From: Cyclobacteriaceae bacterium
GTDB lineage: Bacteria; Bacteroidota; Bacteroidia; Cytophagales; Cyclobacteriaceae
DNA: 13,858 nt
Assembly: GCA_026994125.1 (NCBI GenBank)
Contig: JALWRJ010000411.1
Location: 1-13,858 of the forward strand
Reading direction: 5' to 3'
Below the pieces are notes generated by a model that did not search any database, was not told the origin of the DNA, and worked only from the letters and a program-made list of their open reading frames with translations. Positions 1-6,771 of the stretch are shown here, piece by piece (within the stretch, counting starts at the first letter, position 1; every line of letters begins with the position of its first letter). Both the position numbers and the translations under genes were made by a program.

Positions 1-36
1 AATGTAAGGTTGCCAGCCAATTAATGTTGAGGATGT

Positions 37-99
37 GAAAGCGAAAAACAACACTAAAAAACAGAGTAGCTGAGGAAAGCGAAAATCAAAAGAGTAGCT
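37..99. repeat. Short imperfect direct repeats at left edge
   Basis: The 11-mer GAAAGCGAAAA occurs at 37-47 and 75-85, and the 9-mer AGAGTAGCT at 63-71 and 91-99. Together they form two imperfect copies of one unit, the second shorter by about ten bases. The region has no convincing ORF. It may be a decayed duplicated intergenic segment ahead of the lipoprotein gene. No function is assigned. Confidence 0.5.
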
Positions 100-108
100 A
101 TAAATTAT

Positions 109-133
109 GGAGCAAAGAAATAGATATTGCTCC
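109..133 (+). other. Hairpin upstream of the lipoprotein gene
   Basis: GGAGCAA (109-115) and TTGCTCC (127-133) can form a 7-bp stem with an 11-base loop, followed by TTT. It sits 18 bases before the preferred ATG at 152. It could be a weak terminator of an upstream transcript or a 5' UTR structure. Its position argues against the in-frame ATG at 107 being the true start. The pairing is visible, but a role is inference. Confidence 0.3.
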
Positions 134-151
134 TTTAAAATCAAAATTAGT

Positions 152-688
152 ATGAAATACGTATCGAAAATAATCCTAGTATTTGCAATATCACTCATTT
201 TTTTATCTTGTGATAAAAGTCAGATATTACTCAACGAAAAAGTTGAAAAAAATAAAGAATTAAAAAGCGCTCTTTTGGACAAGTATGGAATTAATGTGAC
301 GGAAACTGAAAGTGGAGAAATTAATTTTAAATATCCAAATGGAAAAAATCTTTTGTTTAAGAAGATTGGAGAAAAATATTTGGTGACAGGTTCTTTAATT
401 TATGGTAGAGAGTTTGGTGTTAAATTACTTGATTCTAATAATAATTCATCTGCTAAAGTTATATTTACAGATAATACATTTAACAATAGAATTTCTCAGA
501 ATCAATTGGCAGGTTTAGTAAAAAACATTAGTTTAGGAGAATCGTATTCAAGTGTACGTACTTTTGATAATTGTTTTGTTGAGGAATGGAATGCATTTTG
601 TTCTGATACAGTAAGTTGTATTGCACAAATAGTTGCACCATTGGAGGTGGCAACTGCGGTTGCGATTTCATGTGCTTTTTTTGAATAA
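152..688 (+). CDS. Unrecognised lipoprotein with Cys-rich hydrophobic C-terminus
   Basis: I do not recognise this 178-residue protein. The frame is open from ATG 107, but ATG 152 is preferred because it gives a normal signal peptide: MKYVSK, a hydrophobic core, then the lipobox-like FLSC with Cys20 as the likely lipidated residue. Lipidation and envelope location are inferred from this. Residues about 28-80 are charged and contain a YPNGK patch. The middle is Asn/Ser-rich. The last 40 residues carry four further cysteines (141, 150, 156, 174), with W146 between the first two and a hydrophobic Ala/Val/Ile run at about 157-177. This tail resembles small disulphide-stabilised hydrophobic peptides, but no family could be assigned. 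The gene is AT-rich, unlike the kor-nuo operon. A small membrane protein gene follows after 27 bases and may be cotranscribed. Confidence 0.75.
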   Translation: MKYVSKIILVFAISLIFLSCDKSQILLNEKVEKNKELKSALLDKYGINVTETESGEINFKYPNGKNLLFKKIGEKYLVTGSLIYGREFGVKLLDSNNNSSAKVIFTDNTFNNRISQNQLAGLVKNISLGESYSSVRTFDNCFVEEWNAFCSDTVSCIAQIVAPLEVATAVAISCAFFE

Positions 689-715
689 TTTGAAACCTTA
701 ATTATATGTTAGAGC

Positions 716-910
716 ATGGATAAAAAGAATTTATTATTTATACGCCTACTAATACTAGGAATTGTAGGTATAATTATTGGTGCCGAATTAAAAATAGCAG
801 GTAATCCAATGTATTATATAGCTTTATACACGGCATTGTCTTTAAAACTTTTATCAATCATTTTATTAATTGGATATAACTTTAAAAAGATTAAAGCTGC
901 CCTTAGCTAA
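716..910 (+). CDS. Small two-helix membrane protein, hypothetical
   Basis: This is a 64-residue protein with two predicted membrane helices at about residues 7-24 and 35-54. The N-terminus (MDKKN) and C-terminus (NFKKIK) are lysine-rich, so both ends are probably cytoplasmic. The short turn holds GAELKIAGNP, faintly like the G-x-x-x-K-I-x-x-x-P hairpin of the GldL membrane module in Bacteroidota, but the similarity is too weak for a name. It lies 27 bases after the lipoprotein gene and about 30 bases before a strong terminator, so the two probably form a small unit. A partner or protective role for the lipoprotein is only a guess from position. It is AT-rich like its neighbour. Confidence 0.6.
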   Translation: MDKKNLLFIRLLILGIVGIIIGAELKIAGNPMYYIALYTALSLKLLSIILLIGYNFKKIKAALS

Positions 911-942
911 AATTAGTTGGATTTGTCTTCCATAAAAAACCG

Positions 943-986
943 CATAAAAAAAGCGATACCCTTTGTAAAGTATCGCTTTTTTTATG
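943..986. terminator. Bidirectional intrinsic terminator
   Basis: CATAAAAAAAGCGATAC (943-959) is perfectly complementary to GTATCGCTTTTTTTATG (970-986), giving a 17-bp stem with a 10-base loop. Seven A on one arm and seven T on the other give a U-tract in either direction. It lies between the convergent small membrane protein gene (plus strand, ends 910) and the ferredoxin gene (minus strand, ends 1002), exactly where a shared terminator is expected. Confidence 0.9.
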
Positions 987-1001
987 TGTCAGGCCAATTA
1001 G

Positions 1002-1346
1002 CTACCCATGCATAATTTCCTTTTTCTTTAAAAGTTCCTCTTCCGTTTCGGGGTGGTCTTCGTCCACAAAAATAGCATCGGCAGGGCACACCGATACGCA
1101 TTGAGGTTCATCATGAAATCCTTTACATTCTGTACACTTATCGGGTACAATAAAAAAGAATTCATCGCTCAAAGCCTCATGTTTTTCATCCGCATCGGCT
1201 TCAGAGCCATCCAGTTTAGTAAACGAGCCACTTAAATTCGTGCCATCGGCATAAGCCCATTCTTCATCGGGTTCGTAAATGGCGTTATTGGGGCACTCCG
1301 ATACACAAGCATCGCAGTTAATGCAATCATCATTAATAACTAACAT
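1002..1346 (-). CDS. Acidic 2[4Fe-4S] ferredoxin
   Basis: This 114-residue protein is a soluble low-potential electron carrier with two [4Fe-4S] sites. Site one is C8-x2-C11-x2-C14-x3-C18-P. Site two is C71-x2-C74-x8-C83-x3-C87-P, the widened spacing known from Allochromatium-type ferredoxins. A 52-residue linker separates the motifs, much longer than the roughly 20 residues of clostridial ferredoxins. It contains YEPDEEW and an Asp/Glu-rich patch. The protein has 30 Asp/Glu against 7 Lys and no Arg. It is transcribed divergently from korA, so it is the natural candidate acceptor for KorAB and donor to the complex I next door; that link is inference. The start is the only ATG ahead of site one. 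A -7-like promoter box lies at 1390-1397 and a terminator just past the stop. Confidence 0.93.
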   Translation of the reverse strand: MLVINDDCINCDACVSECPNNAIYEPDEEWAYADGTNLSGSFTKLDGSEADADEKHEALSDEFFFIVPDKCTECKGFHDEPQCVSVCPADAIFVDEDHPETEEELLKKKEIMHG

Positions 1347-1674
1347 AATATTCTATATTTAAAATTGAACGTCTGTTTTTTTTCTTGCGCAAATGTAAAG
1401 TACAAAATTTAACTTAATATCATAAATTTTCTATTTGGAATTATTCTAAAGTGGCCGGCAGGGTTACCCAAAACTGTGCGCTAAATTTTTTATTTTAAAA
1501 GTTTTTAAGCTTTGTTCAGCCGTAAATTAAGCCATTTGCAAGGTTTTTAATTATTCTCAGCTAAACCCTGATGAAATATTCGCTTTTTTATGATTTTACT
1601 CATATTTTTAGTACCCGAGACAGCTTACCTTGGCGCCTCGAAAAAAGGAATTTTAATTTTTGAATTGTTAAAAT
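1347..1674. other. Divergent intergenic region between ferredoxin and korA
   Basis: These 328 bases are AT-rich and hold no convincing ORF on either strand. A Bacteroidota-type -7 box for the ferredoxin is visible on the minus strand. On the plus strand I found only imperfect TAnnTTTG look-alikes, such as TAATTTTTG at 1654-1662, which has an extra base and lies very close to the ATG. I therefore do not call a korA promoter. The korA start is preceded by A/T-rich sequence without a Shine-Dalgarno motif, as is usual in this phylum. Confidence 0.6.
1390..1397 (-). promoter_or_regulatory. Putative -7 box of the ferredoxin promoter
   Basis: Read on the minus strand this is TACATTTG, a full match to the Bacteroidota sigma-ABfr -7 consensus TAnnTTTG. 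It would start transcription near 1382, about 36 bases before the ferredoxin ATG. No TTTG -33 element is seen at the expected 19-21 base spacing, so the call rests on one box. Confidence 0.4.
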
Positions 1675-3519
1675 ATGGGAACAACTGCTATTAAAGAGGT
1701 TGATAAGGTTGTCATAAAATTTGCCGGAGACTCCGGTGACGGCATGCAACTAACCGGTACACAGTTTACCGGAACTTCTGCCTTACTGGGCAACGATATT
1801 GCCACTTTTCCTGATTACCCAGCCGAAATCAGAGCCCCTCAGGGCACGGTGGCCGGTGTATCGGGCTTTCAGGTACACATTGGGCACGCACACATTCACA
1901 CCCCGGGCGATAACCCCGATGTGCTGGTGGCCATGAATGCCGCAGCGCTTAAAGCAAATTTGCGCGATGTGGCCAAAGGGAAAACAATAATTATTGATAC
2001 CGATAATTTTAAACGAAAAGACTGGGAAAAGGCCGGTTTTGAAGAAGACCCCTTAACCAGTGGAATTTTACGAGAGTATAACCTGGTGGAAGCACCTATT
2101 ACTTCGCTAACCCGTACCGCTTTAGAAGGTATTGGCTTGGATAACAAAAGCGTATTACGAAGCAAAAATATGTTTGCCTTGGGCATGGTGTATTGGATGT
2201 TTAGCCGCCCCCTCGATTATACCGAGCGTTTTTTAAAAGGCAAGTTTGGTAGCAAACCCGAAGTGCTGGAAGGCAATATAAAAGCTTTGAAAGCCGGTTT
2301 TAATTATGCCGATACCATTGAGGCCTTTTCATCGGCCAGTACGGTGTTGCCTGCCGATATGGAACCCGGCCTCTACAAAAATGTGATGGGTAACGAGGCC
2401 ACTGCCTGGGGCTTTTTAGCTGCGGCCGAAAAAGCAGGAAAAGAGCTGTTTTTAGGGTCGTATCCTATTACTCCTGCCTCGGATATACTACACGAGCTGG
2501 CCAAACACCGCCACTTTGGGGCAAAGGTGTTTCAGGCCGAAGACGAAATTGCCGGAATAACCTCGGCCATTGGCGCTGCCTTTGCGGGCGATTTGGCTAT
2601 TACCACCACCTCCGGCCCCGGACTGGCACTTAAAGGAGAAGCTTTGGGACTAGCTGTTATGACCGAGCTGCCCTTAGTAGTTGTGGATGTGCAACGGGGT
2701 GGCCCTTCTACCGGGCTTCCAACAAAAACCGAACAAAGCGATTTAATGCAGGCTTTATATGGCCGCAATGGCGAAAGCCCCGTAGCTGTAGTAGCTGCTA
2801 AATCTCCGGCCGATTGTTTTAACATGGCTTATCGAGCTGCCAAAATAGCCTTGGAACACATGACACCCGTAATATTGCTTACCGATGGCTATGTAGCCAA
2901 TGGCTCTCAACCCTGGAAAATCCAACGCACCAAAGAATTGGAGGCTATTACACCCCACCAGGTAGAAGAATCGATGCAAAACTGGCAGCCATATGAGCGC
3001 AATACCGACACCTTGGCCAGGTATTGGGCCTACCCCGGTATGGCAGGGTATGAACACCGGGTAGGAGGACTTGAAAAAGATGAGCTTACAGGCAATGTTT
3101 CATATACGCCCGAAAACCATGAAAAAATGGTGCATACACGTGCCGAAAAAGTACAACGAATAGCTAATTATATACCCGAATTAAGTGTAGATGGCGCCAG
3201 TGAAGGTGATTTATTGGTAGTTGGTTGGGGAGGTACCTATGGGTCGTTACTCACGGCTGTTAACCAGTGCTCCGGCAATGCTAAAAAAGTTGGTTTGGCG
3301 CATTTTAGTTTTATAAAACCCTTACCCGCCAATACGGCCGAGGTTTTTGCTAAGTTTAAAAAAATATTAGTGTGTGAGCTTAATAATGGCCAGTTTGTGA
3401 ATTATTTACGTGGCGAGTTGCCTCAGTTTAGTTACCAAAGCTATACCAAAACGCAAGGCTTACCCTTTAGAGTGGTAGAACTTACTCACGCTATTAACAA
3501 AACCCTAGAAGAGAAATAG
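1675..3519 (+). CDS. korA: 2-oxoacid (2-oxoglutarate):ferredoxin oxidoreductase, gamma-alpha fused subunit
   Basis: With KorB this enzyme converts a 2-oxoacid plus CoA to acyl-CoA and CO2 and reduces ferredoxin. The 614 residues comprise an N-terminal gamma domain (about 10-200, starting with KFAGDSGDGMQLTG) fused to the alpha domain (from about 235: GNEATAWG 239-246, then GSYPITPAS at 261-269, the YPITP substrate/TPP-facing motif). A C-terminal transketolase-like domain includes VVGWGG at 515-520. The gamma-alpha fusion and length match KorA-type enzymes, annotated for 2-oxoglutarate in Bacteroidota; the substrate cannot be fixed from sequence alone, and pyruvate or branched-chain oxoacids remain possible. 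It carries no ferredoxin domain of its own, so it needs an external carrier, and a ferredoxin gene lies upstream on the other strand. korB follows after two bases. Confidence 0.93.
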   Translation: MGTTAIKEVDKVVIKFAGDSGDGMQLTGTQFTGTSALLGNDIATFPDYPAEIRAPQGTVAGVSGFQVHIGHAHIHTPGDNPDVLVAMNAAALKANLRDVAKGKTIIIDTDNFKRKDWEKAGFEEDPLTSGILREYNLVEAPITSLTRTALEGIGLDNKSVLRSKNMFALGMVYWMFSRPLDYTERFLKGKFGSKPEVLEGNIKALKAGFNYADTIEAFSSASTVLPADMEPGLYKNVMGNEATAWGFLAAAEKAGKELFLGSYPITPASDILHELAKHRHFGAKVFQAEDEIAGITSAIGAAFAGDLAITTTSGPGLALKGEALGLAVMTELPLVVVDVQRGGPSTGLPTKTEQSDLMQALYGRNGESPVAVVAAKSPADCFNMAYRAAKIALEHMTPVILLTDGYVANGSQPWKIQRTKELEAITPHQVEESMQNWQPYERNTDTLARYWAYPGMAGYEHRVGGLEKDELTGNVSYTPENHEKMVHTRAEKVQRIANYIPELSVDGASEGDLLVVGWGGTYGSLLTAVNQCSGNAKKVGLAHFSFIKPLPANTAEVFAKFKKILVCELNNGQFVNYLRGELPQFSYQSYTKTQGLPFRVVELTHAINKTLEEK

Positions 3520-3521
3520 TT

Positions 3522-4532
3522 ATGACAGTAGAAACATTAGAATATACCGCAAAAGATTTTTCGAGCGATCAAGAAGTAAAATGGTGCCCGGGTTGTGGCG
3601 ATTACGCCATACTAAAAGCCGTTCAAAAAGCCATGCCCTTAATTGGTCGTAAAAAGGAGGAGATTGTATTCGTGTCGGGCATTGGGTGCTCATCACGGTT
3701 TCCTTATTACATGGATACCTATGGATTCCATAGTATTCATGGCCGAGCTCCGGCATTGGCCACCGGAGTAAAATTAGCCAACCCCGATTTAAGCGTTTGG
3801 CAGATTACCGGAGATGGCGATGCCCTGGCTATTGGAGGTAATCATTTTATACACCTTATTCGCAGAAATGTAGATATAAATGTACTGCTGTTCAACAATA
3901 GAATTTATGGGCTCACCAAAGGGCAATTCTCGCCCACTACTAATTTGGGGCAAAAAACAAAATCTTCACCTCAAGGCACTATCGATAACCCCTTTAATCC
4001 GGGTGAACTGGTATTAGGTGCCAACGGGTATTTCTTTGCCCGTGCTACCGATACCAATGCAAAAGCCATGACTGAAATTTTTGTGGAGGCCGAAAAACAC
4101 CGGGGCGCTTCTATTATTGAAATTATGCAAAACTGTGTGATTTTTAACAAAGATATCTATGCCGATTACACAGGTAAAGAAGTTAAGTTAGACCACCAAC
4201 TACATGTGGAACACGGCAAACCCATGATTTTTGGTAAGGAATCTAACAAAGGTTTGGTGTTGAACGGGTTTAAGCTGGAGGTGGTTACCATTGGCGAAAA
4301 TGGGATTACCGAAAAGGATATATTGGTACACAATGCCAAAGAAGAAGATGCTACCCTGCACATGATGCTGGCAAAGCTGCAAATGCCCATTGTAACCGGT
4401 ATTATCCGTTCGGTAAAAAGCGACACCTTTGACCAACGCATGAAAGTGCAAGTGGAAGAAGTGGAGCGTAAATCTCCTTTTAAATCGGTAGATGATTTGC
4501 TAGTAAGTGGCGAAACCTGGGAAATAAAATAA
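3522..4532 (+). CDS. korB: 2-oxoacid (2-oxoglutarate):ferredoxin oxidoreductase, beta subunit
   Basis: This 336-residue catalytic subunit binds thiamine diphosphate and one [4Fe-4S] cluster. The thiamine diphosphate/Mg motif is GDGD at 97-100 followed by NN at 125-126. The probable cluster ligands are C22 and C25 (WCPGCG), C56 (GIGCSSR) and C205 (QNCVIFN), the usual four of this family. YGLTKGQFSPT at about 129-139 is typical of KorB-type subunits. The protein lacks the two-cluster ferredoxin domain of long pyruvate:ferredoxin oxidoreductases. It lies two bases after korA and one base before nuoA, so the enzyme is very probably made from the same message as complex I. Confidence 0.94.
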   Translation: MTVETLEYTAKDFSSDQEVKWCPGCGDYAILKAVQKAMPLIGRKKEEIVFVSGIGCSSRFPYYMDTYGFHSIHGRAPALATGVKLANPDLSVWQITGDGDALAIGGNHFIHLIRRNVDINVLLFNNRIYGLTKGQFSPTTNLGQKTKSSPQGTIDNPFNPGELVLGANGYFFARATDTNAKAMTEIFVEAEKHRGASIIEIMQNCVIFNKDIYADYTGKEVKLDHQLHVEHGKPMIFGKESNKGLVLNGFKLEVVTIGENGITEKDILVHNAKEEDATLHMMLAKLQMPIVTGIIRSVKSDTFDQRMKVQVEEVERKSPFKSVDDLLVSGETWEIK

Positions 4533-4533
4533 G

Positions 4534-4884
4534 ATGGGCAACGAAGCAATTATTCTTTTTATCATACTTGGGCTGGTACTCGTAGGAGGAGCCATTCTTT
4601 TCTCCTACCTGGTATCGCCCAAAGTGCCTCAAAAAATGAAAGAAGATACCTTTGAATGTGGTATCGAAACACAGGGTTCGTCCTGGATACAGTTTAAAGT
4701 GGGTTATTACCTGTTTGCTATTCTCTTCCTCATTTTTGATGTGGAAACCCTGTTTATTGTGCCTTGGGCAGTGGTAATGAAAAATCTCGGGATGGTAGCT
4801 TTTGTAGAAATCGTTATTTTCTTCTTTATACTTGGTTTAGGCTTGTTGTATGCCTGGAAAAAAGACGCATTGAAATGGGAGTAG
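4534..4884 (+). CDS. nuoA: Complex I subunit NuoA (ND3)
   Basis: This is a 116-residue membrane subunit at the junction of the peripheral and membrane arms near the quinone site. Three helices are visible (about 5-26, 57-78 and 84-108). The loop after helix 1 contains FECG with C42, the position of the conserved ND3 loop cysteine. Helix 2 carries the signature [14 protein letters not shown] (D69, E71). The ATG is one base after the korB stop, with no room for a separate promoter. The last codons overlap the start of nuoB by 10 bases. Confidence 0.95.
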   Translation: MGNEAIILFIILGLVLVGGAILFSYLVSPKVPQKMKEDTFECGIETQGSSWIQFKVGYYLFAILFLIFDVETLFIVPWAVVMKNLGMVAFVEIVIFFFILGLGLLYAWKKDALKWE

Positions 4885-5450
4885 AACTAGACAACATACA
4901 AAACCCGGCTAGCATTCCGGATGACTTCCCGGGCAAAGTAATACCTGGGGGAAACGGTGCCAACATTATTGTTACCTCGTTCGACAAAATTGTTAACTGG
5001 TCGCGCTCAAATTCGCTATGGCCACTTACGTTTGGTACCAGTTGCTGTGCCATCGAAATGATGCAAACCGGAGCTGCCCGCCACGATTGGTCGCGTTTTG
5101 GGTTTGAAGTAGCCCGAGCTACACCCCGCCAGGCCGATATGATTGTGATTGCAGGCACCATTGTAAACAAAATGGCGCCTGTGTTGCGCAGGCTGTACGA
5201 GCAAATTGCCGACCCCAAGTATGTAATTGCCATGGGGGCTTGTGCCATTTCGGGTGGCCCATTTTTTTATAATACCTACTCGGTAGTTAAAGGAGCCGAC
5301 CATATAATACCCGTAGATGTGTATGTGCCGGGTTGCCCCCCAAGACCCGAAGCCCTGTTAGATGGAATTATGAAATTGCAAGATAAAATTAAGGGATCTT
5401 CCATGGCCGATAAAAAACCAACCCTAGAGGATTTTGATAAAGGATTGTAG
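4875..5450 (+). CDS. nuoB: Complex I subunit NuoB (PSST), cluster N2
   Basis: This 191-residue peripheral subunit holds the terminal [4Fe-4S] cluster N2, which passes electrons to quinone. The ligands are the tandem C57-C58 ([10 protein letters not shown]), C123 (MGACAISGG) and C154 (PGCPPRPE). The frame is open upstream to 4764, but the ATG at 4875 is chosen because everything earlier is out-of-frame nuoA sequence and gives no NuoB-like residues. The C-terminus looks complete, ending in a charged tail. The stop TAG shares its last base with the GTG start of the fic gene. Confidence 0.95.
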   Translation: MGVELDNIQNPASIPDDFPGKVIPGGNGANIIVTSFDKIVNWSRSNSLWPLTFGTSCCAIEMMQTGAARHDWSRFGFEVARATPRQADMIVIAGTIVNKMAPVLRRLYEQIADPKYVIAMGACAISGGPFFYNTYSVVKGADHIIPVDVYVPGCPPRPEALLDGIMKLQDKIKGSSMADKKPTLEDFDKGL

Positions 5451-6259
5451 TGGATAAAGTAGTCCAATATATCGAAAAATTTAAAGCGCTTGAGCTAGAT
5501 AAAGTAATAGATTTTAATAAATTCAATTTAATAGCTATTACTTCGCACAGCACTCAAATTGAAGGAGCTACTTTGTCAATAGAAGAAGCTTCTTTGCTGC
5601 TGAATGATGGAATTACTCCAAAAGGGAAGCCTCTGGAGCATTCGCTTATGGTAAAAGATCACCATAATGCGTTGTTAGAAGTACTTAAAAAAGTCCAAAA
5701 CTTTTCATCATTATTTAATGAAAAGTTAATTTGCGATATAAATAGGGCTGTAATGAAACATACAGGCCAAAAATACAACACTCCACTAGGACAAGTAGAT
5801 GCTGCCAAGGGCGAGTTAAGAAAAGGTGCAGTTTTTGTTCAAAAAAGATATTTTCCGGATTATAAAAAAGTTCCGGGATTACTTAATCAATTATGCAAGG
5901 AACTAAATGAAAGGATAACTCAAAAATTATCGGTTAGGCAACAAATAAACCTGGGGTATAGTGCTCATTTTAACCTGGTCAGTATCCACCCATTTTACGA
6001 TGGAAATGGAAGAACCGCTAGATTAATGATGAACTTGATTCAAAAATACTTCGACATGCCGCTATCTATTGTATATGCAGAAGATAAACTGGAATACTTT
6101 GCAGCTATTGAAAAAAGTAGAGAAACCGGGAGCATAGAACCCTTTAATGTGTTTATGGATGCTCAGTATATTAAGTTTTTGGCAAGTGAAATAGAATTAT
6201 TTGAACAGCAGGTTAAAAGAAACGGTAAAGGAAACAATACCATGTCATTATTGTTTTAA
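5450..6259 (+). CDS. fic: Fic-domain protein inside the nuo operon
   Basis: This is a 269-residue Fic enzyme, a family that usually transfers AMP (or another phosphate-containing group) from a nucleotide to a target hydroxyl. The catalytic motif H180-PFYDGNGRTAR191 is complete, with catalytic His180 and an Asp/Gly/Asn/Arg anion hole. The N-terminus carries STQIEG (34-39), matching the inhibitory [ST]xxxE[GN] motif, with Glu38 as the expected blocking residue, so it reads as an autoinhibited class II protein. The start is GTG at 5450: an in-frame stop lies at 5438-5440, and the next Met (67) would delete the inhibitory helix. It overlaps the nuoB stop by one base and ends eight bases before nuoC. 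Four hand-counted 60-base rows gave 25-40% G+C, against 57% in two nuoB rows, so acquisition by transfer is likely. The target is unknown. Confidence 0.93.
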   Translation: MDKVVQYIEKFKALELDKVIDFNKFNLIAITSHSTQIEGATLSIEEASLLLNDGITPKGKPLEHSLMVKDHHNALLEVLKKVQNFSSLFNEKLICDINRAVMKHTGQKYNTPLGQVDAAKGELRKGAVFVQKRYFPDYKKVPGLLNQLCKELNERITQKLSVRQQINLGYSAHFNLVSIHPFYDGNGRTARLMMNLIQKYFDMPLSIVYAEDKLEYFAAIEKSRETGSIEPFNVFMDAQYIKFLASEIELFEQQVKRNGKGNNTMSLLF

Positions 6260-6267
6260 CTAAAATT

Positions 6268-6771
6268 ATGGACAGAGAAAACCTACAAAAAATAATAGCA
6301 ACCTGGGGCAACGAAGCTGAGTTTTCGCCTGCGCCTGTACCGGCCAACGAAGAAACCGGTACTAAAGCTATATCCGGAACTCAGTTTTTAGAAGTAACCA
6401 TAAAACCGGAACATTTGTTAACCTATGCCAATAAGCTTAGAAACGAACCTGAATTACAGTTCGATTTTATGTTTAACCACACCTGCGTAGATTTTCCGGA
6501 GCATTTTATGGTAGTTAATCATTTGCGCAGTACCCGGCATGGGCATGAGGTGGTTTTAAAAGTAAAGCTGGAGGATAAAGAAACCCCTCAACTTGAAACC
6601 CTTAGCCATATTTGGCGTACAGCCGAATACCTGGAACGCGAAGTGTTTGATTTGTTTGGTATTCAATATCAAAATCATCCTGACTTACGAAGAATTTTAT
6701 TAACCGATGATTGGGAAGGTTACCCATTACGGAAAAATTACGAAGATCCTGTAAATATGATTTCGCTATGA
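6268..6771 (+). CDS. nuoC: Complex I subunit NuoC (30 kDa)
   Basis: This is a 167-residue peripheral subunit that stabilises the quinone-module core together with NuoD. The family signature fills the C-terminal third: EREVFDLFGIQY from 123, then HPDLRRILLTDDWEGYPLRK. The first 40 residues are variable, as is usual. nuoC and nuoD are separate genes here, unlike the fused nuoCD of Bacteroides and E. coli. The stop overlaps the nuoD start by four bases (ATGA), so the two are probably translationally coupled. It starts eight bases after the fic stop. Confidence 0.95.
   Translation: MDRENLQKIIATWGNEAEFSPAPVPANEETGTKAISGTQFLEVTIKPEHLLTYANKLRNEPELQFDFMFNHTCVDFPEHFMVVNHLRSTRHGHEVVLKVKLEDKETPQLETLSHIWRTAEYLEREVFDLFGIQYQNHPDLRRILLTDDWEGYPLRKNYEDPVNMISL

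Noticed and set aside
1..24. Possible C-terminal codons of an upstream gene (frame reading NVRLPAN then TAA)
   Set aside because: Only seven codons are visible, with no family signal; other frames stop as quickly. Not enough to call a partial gene.
107..151. N-terminal extension of the lipoprotein from the ATG at 107
   Set aside because: It would place 15 charged/polar residues before the signal peptide and overlaps a hairpin; the ATG at 152 gives a standard lipoprotein signal.
1654..1662. TAATTTTTG as a korA promoter box, with TTG at 1630-1632
   Set aside because: The box has one base too many, the spacer is 22 bases, and transcription would start only a few bases before the ATG.
2532..3057. 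Long minus-strand open frames opposite korA, with similar ones opposite nuoB, nuoI and nuoL
   Set aside because: They lie wholly inside strongly conserved plus-strand genes and encode low-complexity or unfamiliar sequence; shadows of real genes.
4764..4874. Longer nuoB starting at 4764
   Set aside because: These codons are the shifted frame of nuoA's conserved C-terminal half; ATG 4875 gives a normal NuoB N-terminus.
5440..6267. Mobile element or toxin-antitoxin pair carrying fic
   Set aside because: No inverted or direct repeats, transposase or separate antitoxin gene are seen at the edges; the inhibitory motif is within the Fic protein itself.
6711..6767. Longer nuoD starting at 6711
   Set aside because: The extra residues are out-of-frame nuoC; ATG 6768 gives the usual ATGA coupling and NuoD N-terminus.
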